Of a DNA stretch of 64,000 nt, positions 1 to 8,443 are shown piece by piece (within the stretch, counting starts at the first letter, position 1; the number at the start of each line of letters is the position of its first letter). The notes below the pieces were generated by a model, which did not search any database, was not told the DNA's origin, and saw nothing but the letters and a program-made list of their open reading frames with translations. A program made the position numbers and the translations under genes. The stretch is from Theocolax elegans (Eukaryota > Arthropoda > Insecta > Hymenoptera > Cerocephalidae), in assembly GCA_026168455.1 (NCBI GenBank), contig CM047431.1, positions 29,707,958-29,771,957 of the forward strand, given 5' to 3'.

Positions 1-336
1 CGACAAGATACCTCATATTGCAATTATGAAATTACCCGTTCGCACGTTCCAACTTTATGCGATGCGTACCGCGGTTGCATAGACTGCTTATATAAGGATA
101 CTGTTACAGATATTTGCACCACTTGTAGAACGCGTGAACATATTTCTTGGGAGAATTCGGTCAAAGAGTTTACATACTTGTATTTGCGAGAAAAGACAGT
201 ATTACGGAAAATTGTCTACATTGCTTGTAATGCTCGTGGTTTCGATGCACAATTTATCCTGCTTGAATTAGTTGAGCCTCTAGAAAATGTTTTACCAAAT
301 GTAATTTTTAACGGGATAAATTTAATTTTGATTTAG
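1..336 (+). pseudogene. Polinton/Maverick-type DNA polymerase B fragment (exonuclease region)
   Basis: Frame 1 is open from the window edge to a TAG at 334-336 (111 codons, no start visible). The translation has a cysteine cluster (CIDC at codons 27-30, CTTC at 41-44), then VKEF and the stretch NARGFDAQFIL at about codons 77-87, then a PNVIFNGIN segment. The NxxGFD motif matches Exo II of protein-primed family B polymerases, and the order cysteine cluster, VKxF, HNARGFDAQFIL, NGTKI is that of Polinton/Maverick polymerases. Such an enzyme would replicate the transposon by protein priming. The palm motifs that should follow are absent: after NGIN the reading frame stops and no other frame continues the family. 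It is therefore a 3'-truncated relic; the 5' extent lies outside the window. A related insect DNA-virus polymerase is an alternative source. Confidence 0.72.
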
Positions 337-534
337 AGAAGGGTTGCCAGATGGCGATTTTTTCTCCTTGTTGCTCTTGCTTAATAAACATCAACATACG
401 TAAGAGAGAAAAGGAAAAAAAATCGCCAATTGGTCACTCTGATTTAGAGTGGTAAAAATGCTGTATTAAAAAAGGCGTTATAACTCGAAACACTGATATG
501 TAACACAAAGCCATAGATGGAGTTGAGTATAGCG
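337..534. other. Unassigned spacer with a short inverted repeat
   Basis: No coding signal. An imperfect inverted repeat is visible: GGCGATTTTTTCTCCTT at about 353-369 faces AAGGAAAAAAAATCGCC at about 412-428. It could be the ends of a tiny hairpin element of under 100 bp. The flank of the Gypsy-1 LTR begins at 531-534 (AGCG). Confidence 0.35.
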
Positions 535-1079
535 TGTAACGTTGATTTTCCTTCAGAGGATTCCGTGTACAACGATTACTGATGGCGTAATCGCAATTAT
601 AATTAGTTATCAATTATATTTTGTATTATCAATTCTGACGGTCAAATGATTCTTAGTTGGTGGGTGCCAGACCGCCGATAGGGTTTTGAGACTCACCAGG
701 GTATAAAGGTGTTCCTGCGTCGTCACCACGGACAGTGACTATAACCAACGTTGTTCCAATACTCTGAAATGGGGGAGGGAACCGAAAAGATTCGAAAAAA
801 AACATAATACAAATGTTTAGAAAATTATCTAACAATAGTTTTATTATTTAATTTTTAAAACCCGTTATATGTACATGGTTACAACTCGTATTTATTTTCT
901 CGACAAAATAGCCCACTGGCGACACATAATTATAACGAAATCAATCGGTACAAATATACATTAACCACACCACGTGTACACGAGAAAAACTCCTCTACGT
1001 ACTAAATTATTAATATTCAAAATTATTTATATCAACATATATTCATTTTACTTTATTCCCGAGTTAAATTCGTATAAAT

Positions 1080-2308
1080 TGTGACAATGCATTTAATGCA
1101 TGTCAAGTTGAGCGAGCACGTAGCCCACTGAAGCCCTTACCGAACCCTACCTAAGCCTTATCAAACCCTACCTAAGCCTCACCGAACCCTACCAGCCTAC
1201 ACACACACACAGGGAAGCTGCATCACCGAGCACAAAAGCAACAGCTCAGGAGTCTCCAAGAAGATCCAGAGGAAGCCTGAAGTCCAAGTAATGCCAGGAA
1301 GTGGTGAGGAGAAGTCCTTTATATCACACCTGGAGAAGCAGCGTAGCCAATCGCCTCCCACAGCAGCCATCCAATTCAGCAAATAAACCTGTAAGATTAC
1401 TGCTTACAGTGTGCACCTTACAAAGGAAGAGGACAGGATCACACAGCAGTGAACAGCTGTGTATAGGATGGGTGCAGAGGAGAGGTTAGGTGAGACAACA
1501 ACACATAAACCGAGTAGCCGTACGGTTTATAACTCACCCAGGTAAAAACGCTGTACTGCATTTCCGAGTCCTCGAGCCAGTGATCGTAATAGAGAAGAAG
1601 GAGGCAGCCAAGAAGACCACGAAGAAGGTCGAACAGCTACGTCGTCGTCGCCACCAACTCGCCGTCGTTGTTTACATTCGTAAGCGGCGGACATCTTCGA
1701 TAAGCCGCACGCGGCATAAGGCCGCGTACGCACGAAGTGGCCACGGCGCATGCGCGCAGCGACTTTCTCGCGTCGACGACGACGAGAGCTCAGAGCTCGT
1801 CCGACCGCCGATTCGGAACTACCGAAGTACCGACGTGACGTCAGCGAGAAAGAGAGAGAAAGAGCGTAGCGAAGAGTGTGTGCCGCACGTGTGCCAGCAT
1901 CGCCAAAGGTTTGTGCGACCTAGTGCCAAAATTCATAGCCGTTTTCCTTGCCTGTGTGTGTGTCGCGAACTCCCGTGTATCCTAGCTTCTTCCCCGTTAT
2001 TATAACTAGCCTTGCTCGCCGCGTAATTTAGTGTACCCCAGCTGCTTCCCCTCCCCCCTTCGCGCACGAAGTAGCCGGCTTACAAGACGCGTGTTACAGC
2101 CGTGCCGTTCGCTTTTCTTTATTCCGGATATTAGGATATATAACCACTTGTATCCAATTGAGCGGTTTTTAAGCGAGTAACGAATTGCTAAAATTAATTC
2201 GGAACGTACGCGACTGGCACCCGATATTGTTATAATAAATTCTACTGAATAAGTGATAATTTAACTTAATTTTATCACCCGCACCCTGATCCCCAGTGCG
2301 ACGTGACA
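1080..2308. mobile_element. Solo LTR (1,229 bp) with AAAT target duplication
   Basis: The sequence starts TGTGACAATG and ends ACGTGACA. It is flanked by AAAT at 1,076-1,079 and 2,309-2,312. The right Gypsy-1 LTR carries the uninterrupted site (CGTATAAATTAATGA at about 14,763), so both ends are exact. TG...CA termini, a 4-bp duplication and no coding capacity identify a solo LTR of another LTR retrotransposon, probably Gypsy type. It contains a short degenerate tandem run of CCTACCTAAGCC-like units at about 1,134-1,195, a CA-dinucleotide run at 1,199-1,211 and an AATAAA at about 2,234. The ORFs within it (up to 171 codons at 1,490) have no recognisable protein. Orientation is not settled. Confidence 0.85.
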
Positions 2309-3220
2309 AAATTAATGAGAAAGGAAAACTAAATGACGAAAATTCTCAAGACGCGATATCTCACACATTCCACGAAATTCGCGCTTTAATTACATAAATT
2401 ATAAAATGGCCAGACAGACCACTCACCGCAATTCCACCAAGAAATATCCTTTCGTTGACCTCTCGCTTATGCGCAACAATCTCACAATAATCAATCTATT
2501 TCTTTTTCTCTCCTCAACAATAGGTATATACTGCCGTGAAAAAGAAAAACTTACATAAATACAAAACCAATGAAACTGAGAAAATTAAGATAAACTGATT
2601 TATTTAAAATCTATTATGCAAATAATGTTTTAAATAATAAAAATTAGGAATTATATTAAAACAGGTATTTTCTATCTAATAGTGCATTAAAAATTCGAAT
2701 TGAAAAAAAATCCTTTAAAAAATGTAAAGAATGTACTTACGTGGTTTTATTTAGTAAAATATTTTATCAAAACCTTAAGTAAAAGCACTTGCGTGTTTTT
2801 TCAGTTAAAACGTAAATGAACTCGGATATACTTTTATACATTAAAACTTACATGAATGTTATACATTAAATTAATTGTACAAGTACTTACGTAGATTTCT
2901 ATTTATCACAGTTCAAAGTTGAGTGAAAATTATTATAAAGAATTTACATTAATCGGTGCGAACTTTAATTTTCAACAAATAAGTAGTATTCAGTCACATT
3001 TTTACACGAAAACCTTACTCAAAAGATTTTGCGTAAGCTTTTATGTAACATTTTATAACTATTTTTTTTTTTTTATTACATATTATATGTAAGACTACAC
3101 GACTTACGTTACTTTTACCCAACGGAAAGTCACTTACGGTAGTTTTTCCATATTACTTTAATAAATTTTAAAATTATCAGGTACTTACGATATTTTTTTT
3201 AAGTTTTTTTATATTACCTT

Positions 3221-3222
<2 letters not shown>

Positions 3223-3254
<32 letters not shown>

Positions 3255-3683
3255 CTTGATTTTGTGTCCTCTTTTTTCCTGGCACTTCCTACCGTTTATC
3301 CCCTGGGGGACTTTAACGGTGTCCACCTACCACCTATGTGTGGGTGCTTTTATCCCTCTCTTAAAAACCCCACCATCTCGCATTCGCCCGGGGTTATGCC
3401 CGTGGATGAGGGAAACCTGTGAAGCAGGGAAAACCTCACCCGAGATGGCCGGTGTATTCGAAACATTCTTTTTGGGTGTCAAAGTCACATTGCGTAGGCC
3501 TTGACACCGAAACCGAATGTTTCACACCTCCCGCTCACGTTGTGAAGTGTGAAAAAACACCTAACCCGCCACGAAAGCCAAGCGACCGAGAACGTCACCC
3601 ATCCACTTGGGTACCGCGCACAATACTGCTTATCTTCCGTGACCGGCCGAGGTGCGTCTCCGCCACTCCGCCACCGCGTCGGT
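3223..3683 (-). mobile_element. 5S-rRNA-derived SINE nested in the TIR element
   Basis: Read on the minus strand, the insert begins near 3,683 with a GC-rich head, then contains a segment that aligns with 5S rRNA (GGTCACGGAAGATAAGCAG, then GCGCGG, then GTGGATGGGTGAC). It continues through a non-5S body and ends in an A-tail (T-run at about 3,223-3,250 on the plus strand). It is flanked by direct repeats of about 19 bp containing TATATTACCTTAATTTTTT at 3,210-3,228 and 3,684-3,702, as expected for LINE-mediated insertion. The body at about 3,250-3,540 is also non-coding. This architecture (5S head, unrelated body, A-tail, long TSD) is that of the SINE3/5S class. Confidence 0.82.
3594..3631 (-). 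promoter_or_regulatory. 5S-type internal RNA polymerase III promoter of the SINE
   Basis: On the minus strand AAGCAG...GCGCGG...GGATGGGTGAC reproduces the A-box, intermediate element and C-box of 5S genes. Known 5S genes bind TFIIIA here. Whether this copy is still transcribed cannot be told from sequence. Confidence 0.7.
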
Positions 3684-4282
3684 TATATTACCTTAATTTT
3701 TTAATAAATAAATTCAACAATTTCTACGGAATTCATTGATACCAAAAGCTCATTTTCGAAAAAAATGTCACTTATGTATGTTTTTCTTTTTCACGGTAGT
3801 ATATCCATATATCCAATAGTACTATAATCAAACAAAACGATAATGAAAGAATTATAGCAGTTGTACTGACTATGGTTGAACACCGAATGACCGCCTTTTT
3901 CTCCTTCGTCCACGAATATCTCTCCGAAGATCCGATCCGGGGCGCTGAAGTCCTTCTTCTTTGTTTATTTAACCAATCGGTTTATCCCTTTTTCTTAATC
4001 AGTTAACCGATCTTCGTTCCGCAGCGCCACCTATTTCCCCACCGCGTTGACCAAGACTTGCACGATGACAACAAGTCAGCCGTATTCGCACGAGAGAACG
4101 TATTGTTTACACATAATTATTCGTGAAGTGCGCGGTAATATTCGCAGAGGAACTTCCTATCGGAGAGCACCACAGGACATAAAGACTTCTGGCCGACGTT
4201 GGACCTCCCCGGCTTCACCGACAACGCCTTCGAGTGTTCGTGTAACGACAGGTTGGACGGCGATAATCTTCTTCTCCATAAG

Positions 4283-4829
4283 GTAAGTAGTACTTAAAAC
4301 CATAATACAGACCAATAACCTTAGTGACAACCTTCTGTTAAACAAGAGAGACTAAATCTCTTGCCCGGGTAACGGGGATATCCTGGACAGAGCTACTGAA
4401 CAGTTTGTTTAAATGCGACCTAACCTCTCCTATCACTCCTAATTATACTTGTAGTGTACACATATCTTAACTCCTCTCTATCCTTTATTTCCTACTTTTA
4501 CCTTTATACAATTTAATCCTTAAATTAACCATCATTTATTAACCATATACTTTAATATAAACGATATTTTCTTTTATTTTCAGGTACTGAACGAGCCACC
4601 ATGGTGACGAGGCAACAAGGATGGAGTCTGCCCTAGGTTAACAGGGGACTTCTACACCGGACCTCACCACAGCGAGTCCTGCAGAACCATCGGGAGTCTA
4701 CAACGCACAAACCAGACAGAAGGTCTTGTTTGTGCCCAGGTAAGCGGTTCCAGTCTTAGTATGGAGTATTTAAGATCATTCGTTACCCGCTCTTTAAATA
4801 CATATTAATCTTTAATATTTCTTTTTCAG
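4283..4829 (+). other. Antisense-strand splice signals inside the Gypsy-1 LTR
   Basis: On the plus strand (antisense to Gypsy-1) a consensus donor AAG|GTAAGTAG lies at 4,283 and a polypyrimidine tract with CAG ends at 4,583. A 156-nt putative exon follows (4,584-4,739), then CAG|GTAAGCG, then a TTTCTTTTTCAG acceptor ending at 4,829. The right LTR keeps the same signals: donor at 15,379, exon 15,661-15,817, donor at 15,818, and the second acceptor region at about 29,550 (there mutated to CAA). The putative exon has an ATG in strong Kozak context in the left copy but opens only about 11 codons. An antisense spliced transcript is my inference. Confidence 0.45.
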
Positions 4830-4941
4830 GTTCGAATATGGACAGCAAAAAGAAAGTAAACTTCCCTTCCTAAATTAATAAGCTTTGAGATTTGAGTGTA
4901 ATTGAATTTTGCTTATCCTCCTGTGAGGTTTCTACCTCACA

Positions 4942-5450
4942 ATAGCTCCCTCCTAAGACTGGACACACGCCGAAAACAAAAAAAAAAACGCGTGCCGTGG
5001 ACTGTCTTTACAAACGTTCGGCCATCGATTGCACTCCACACTGAATACACACATAACCCATATTATATCCATTCCATCATCATTAAAACTTTTCTGCTCA
5101 TAAGAATATAATTAGATGATATTTCTATATATAGAAATAATATATAAACGCACTTTATAACTATAACCATAACAAAATAAAACCACAAAAAAAATTACTT
5201 CCAACCTATATTACTATATCAGTCCTTATTCTATAGTTTCGTATAACGGCATCAGCAACATATTTTTCTTTCCTGAAAACAAGGTTTACCATCATTCCAT
5301 CATATCATAATTTAATCATTCTATATTCATATTTAGGTCCTCCATAATTAAAATACCACGCCAGATAATTTCCAGTTCCATAATTTCGTCATCATACCTC
5401 ATCATAACATCTTTTTTTTTTTCTTCAGCGTGGGAAAGCCCACATTATTC
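4942..5450 (-). other. Gypsy-1 3' untranslated segment and polypurine tract
   Basis: Between the stop of the last internal ORF and the 3' LTR there is no coding sequence. The minus strand reads AGGAGGGAGC at 4,954-4,945, then TAT, then the LTR start TGTGAGG. This purine run is in the right place for the plus-strand primer of reverse transcription. The rest is AT-rich with no visible structure. Confidence 0.6.
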
Positions 5451-6271
5451 TTAGTTAGGTTGGCCCGGTAAGTACGTTTTTAGTATCGGGATGCGTACTT
5501 CCATCGGGAGATCTTTTATGGCCTCCATCAGACTCAAGGGCTGTTCCGGCGTCGGAGTCGGTTCTGGGGAGGGTAACCAACTGGAAACGGGCGGTGCGGA
5601 AAGTTCATAGGTGGTGTTGGCATCGGGACATTGAATTATTGGGCTTTCTCCACTCTTCACAGGTGCTGCTGGAGGGGCTACTTCATCGAACCTCTCCGGG
5701 TTCACTTCGTGTAGCCTTCTATAGTGGGCCTTGGAACACCGTGGACATGATCGCATATTCTCTCCTCTCCGACCACAATTAAAACACATAATGTCTGCGA
5801 CGGACTTAGGGCACTCTGGGTAATCGTGACCCCGTTGCCAGCATCCGAAACACGCTTTGTACGGCGGATCGATCTTTGGGTCAACTGGGATACCGAGGGA
5901 ACCTCTGTTCCATCCCTTCCTTCAGCGGGCGGAAGAACGCCGGCGGCACACATGTCCTTCTGGAACATGTTGTCAAACACGTCCGCCAAGCTAGTGCTAC
6001 TTGGCGGATCTCCAGACGTACTCGAGAGGACGTCTTCCCGCAAGGGCGTTGTTCGTTGGTCAATGGTGCCAGTGGAATCTAGCCACGCCGATAATTTTTC
6101 CACCGCGTCCTCTTCATCCGGCCCAAGTACGGCTCGAAGTTGGGATGGGGTAGTGGTTAAGGGTTTGCCCTTTCCTCCTATATTGCCCTCGCTTCTAGAC
6201 ATCATGAGAATGTCTGTAACAAAGAAAACGTTTCCGAGTTGACTAAGTGGCGCGTCGTACTTTAAAATCAT
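5451..6271 (-). pseudogene. Gypsy-1 ORF3: zinc-knuckle protein in the env position
   Basis: The start ATG (6,271-6,269) lies 7 nt after the integrase stop TAA (6,281-6,279), so it looks like a linked downstream ORF. The first frame runs MILKYDAPLSQLG, then an acidic stretch with PDEEDAVEKLSAWLDS. One frameshift near 5,880-5,930 moves the reading to a second frame. That frame contains CFGCWQRGHDYPEC (a full CX2CX4HX4C knuckle), CFNCGRRGENMRSC (His replaced by Asn) and CPRC. It ends in a Pro-rich tail and a stop at 5,451. Total span is about 273 codons. No signal peptide, membrane segment or furin-like site is seen, so it is not an envelope protein. Function is unknown; RNA binding or a second nucleocapsid-like role is inference. 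A relic of another element's gag is the alternative, but the tight spacing argues against it. Confidence 0.6.
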
Positions 6272-6278
6272 TCACTTC

Positions 6279-7651
6279 TTATTCTTTCAATCTTCGGGAA
6301 GGGATATATTTTTTTATCCCGCGGACGTGCACTTTCGCATTTCTTTTCGCCGATCCCATATCTACTAGGTACACGGTTGGAGATAAGACCTTAACAATTT
6401 CATACGGCCCTTCGTATTTTTCTCACAACTTCACGGAAAATTTTGTCGCGGCGTTTGATAATAAATGGGTTCTATGGACTATCCGATCTCCTACGAAAAA
6501 TTGAACATTTCGTTTGTTTTTATTATATCCCGTTCTTTGTTTTTCGTGAGTGTCATCCAATTATCTCGAGACTAAATCTCTCAAGGCTCTAACCTTTTCG
6601 TCCTCTCTATCCAAGTTTCGGGGTTTACTTTCAGTACTAATTTATTTCCTTCAACGTTTCTCCTTAAACTTTTTACTGGGTGAGGATGTCTTCCGAAATT
6701 CAAGAAAGCTGGAGAAACTTTGGTAGAGGATTGCGTGGCCGTATTTACAGCATGTTGGAATTTGTGGATATGTTCATCCCAGCCTCGGTGGTCATTTTTA
6801 ACAAACATCGAGATCATAGTCTTAAGGGTCCGGTTACTTCGTTCGACAGGCTTTGCTTGGGGATGGTAAGGAGGTGTAGTTACATGTTTTATTCCATATT
6901 CCTCTAAGCCGGCCTTCAAGTACTTATTGTCAAATTCTTTTCCGTTGTCGGATAGGAAATATTCTGGTATTTCCTACCTAAATACTATCAGGTCTGCCAA
7001 GGCTTTGGTTACTGCTTTTCCATCGGCGTTCCGTATAGGTTTCACTTCGATCCATTTAGTAAAGAGGTCTTGGAAGACTATCAAGTATTTATTTTGATTT
7101 TTGCTAGCTGGGAATTTTATTAAGTCAGCTGCAACTATACGCCATGGTCTATCAACTATCCTAGTTCCCATCATTCCTTGTTGTCCTGTCTGTACCACCT
7201 TACACCTTTGACAGATTTGGCATTGCTGGATATACCGGTAGATATCATACCACATTTTCTTCCAATACTAGGTTCGCGCAATCCGATCATGTGTCTTCTC
7301 AATACCTCCATGTCCTACCGATGGCTCATCATGTCCTTCGTTAATTACTTTTTCTCTATATTCGAGAGGAACTACTAATTTCCAATTTTCTTCTTCATCA
7401 ATTATCGTATCCAAGAGAAGGTCTTTACGTAACTTATACAATATACCATCATCGATTTTCCAATCTGGATACTTCTTAGGGAATTGTTCCACTTGCTGCA
7501 TTTGTCTTATATACCATTCGTCCTTTATTCCTGAGAATGCTGCTAATTCGATTCCATCTGCCTCGTTATCTTCATACATCCTGGATAGAGCATCAGGGAC
7601 ATGATTGAAGGCTCCTCGTCTATGTATGACTTCGAAGTCCCATTGCATCAT
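6279..7651 (-). pseudogene. Gypsy-1 integrase (decayed)
   Basis: In minus-strand order the pieces are as follows. The RNase H C-terminus passes into an HHCC zinc domain (GHGGIEKTHDR... CQICQRCK, about 7,200-7,330). The DDE core has Asp in VAADLIKFP, Asp in LSDNGKEF and Glu in PVERSNRTLK. A C-terminal GPY/F module reads EGPYEIVKVL near 6,400. The protein ends RRLKE then TAA at 6,281-6,279. Stops or frameshifts near 6,580, 6,920-6,975 and 7,260 break the frame, so the copy is dead. Integrase joins the linear cDNA to host DNA. The GPY/F end without a recognisable chromodomain fits many animal Gypsy lineages. Confidence 0.85.
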
Positions 7652-8162
7652 CTCTAATGCCTATCTGGCTAATCTTCCAGTGGGATCTTTTAAGTTCTTC
7701 AACCAACGGAGCGTACTATGGTGAGTGATGACGGTGAAGTGATAACATTCTATGTACGGACTGAGTTTCTTGATAGCCCACAACACTGCGAGACACTCCT
7801 CGGTTATAGAGTAGTTACGTTCTGCAGGTGTTAAAACTCGGCTTACGTATAGAATAGGGTGTTCACCATCGTCAAAATCTTGTGTGGGAACTGCACCGAT
7901 GGCAAAGTTGCTAGCATCCGTTTGTAAGCAAAAGGGTTTAGTGAAATCGGGTCTAGCCAATACGGGTGCGCGAGTTAATGCGAGTTTTAATTTCTCAAAA
8001 GCATCCTGCTGCTCATTATCCCATCTCCATAATAAACTTTTCATCAATAGCTTCAATAAAGGTATTTTCATCTCTGAATTCTTTTCCAAGAAGCGAGATA
8101 ACTATCCCACCATTCCTAAGAATCGCCGCAAAGGTTTTATGCCATGGCCCCTCATGTACTCT
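7652..8162 (-). pseudogene. Gypsy-1 RT connection and RNase H remnant; RT core deleted
   Basis: The reading starts abruptly with RRFLGMVG, a stop, then LSRFLEKN. It continues through VLARPDFTKPF, LQTDASNFAIGAV (RNase H first Asp), TEECLAVLWAIKKL and the ITHHSTLRWLKNL segment. It is therefore the thumb/connection and RNase H part of a Gypsy polyprotein. The preceding RT palm and fingers, including the YxDD box, are missing: protease sequence at about 8,163 is followed within a few codons by the connection segment. This is an internal deletion of roughly 600 bp estimated from family length, which makes the copy non-autonomous. Confidence 0.8.
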
Positions 8163-8443
8163 TCATAAACGATGTCTATGCCGTTCATCTACGTCCCATT
8201 TAGTAAAGAAATCTTTTCCTAATACCACAACATGTTTAAATTTCTTCTGGGCTTTTAGTTTAAGAACGTCGGTATATCTGTCAACTTCTAGATTTAGTCT
8301 CAACGTTCCAAGTGATCTACTCATCCCGCCGTGTGCATTCTTAACGTAGGAGTCCGAAGGTAGGAATCTGTCTTTGAATCTCTCGACTACCTTTGGACCG
8401 GCTACTGAGATCATGGCACCTGAATCTAGTAAATTTATATATA
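8163..8443 (-). pseudogene. Gypsy-1 retropepsin fragment
   Basis: The minus strand reads INLLDSGAMISVAG, with the catalytic DSGA encoded at 8,426-8,415. It continues to VVLGKDFFTKWDVD, the usual C-terminal half of Gypsy aspartic proteases. The N-terminal part is cut off by the fold-back element inserted at 8,444-9,858. Retropepsin would mature Gag and Gag-Pol. Confidence 0.8.

Larger units (their letters stand above)
2531..3799. mobile_element. Non-autonomous TIR DNA element (1,269 bp) with TATA duplication
   Basis: The left end CTGCCGTGAAAAAGAAAAAC and the reverse complement of the right end, CTACCGTGAAAAAGAAAAAC, form TIRs of about 29 bp. TATA flanks both sides (2,527-2,530 and 3,800-3,803), and the right Gypsy-1 LTR holds the empty site at about 14,983-14,990. 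The TSD could be TATA or TA, because the site is TA-rich. The interior has no ORF but carries many copies of a CTTACGTA-like motif (near 2,730, 2,885, 3,100, 3,130 and 3,185), which looks like a subterminal binding-site array. A 5S-derived SINE is nested inside. Confidence 0.82.
535..4941 (-). mobile_element. Gypsy-1 3' LTR (left copy), enlarged by two nested insertions
   Basis: On the plus strand this block runs TGTAACGTTG...CCTCACA, so the minus-strand LTR reads TGTGAGG...ACGTTACA with TG/CA ends. It is homologous over its length to 14,206-15,897 plus 29,541-29,664, with the same order of landmarks. Removing the solo LTR (1,080-2,308) and the TIR element (2,531-3,799) with one target duplication each leaves about 1.9 kb. 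The polypurine tract lies just outside at 4,945-4,954 and the primer-binding site lies next to the other copy, which fixes the orientation as minus. One segment (about 4,040-4,258) is not homologous to the corresponding 15,240-15,356 of the other LTR. Confidence 0.85.

Noticed and set aside
1490..2005. 171-codon open frame inside the solo LTR
   Set aside because: Arg/Ser-rich, no known domain, overlaps another frame on the opposite strand and lies fully inside an LTR with defined ends.
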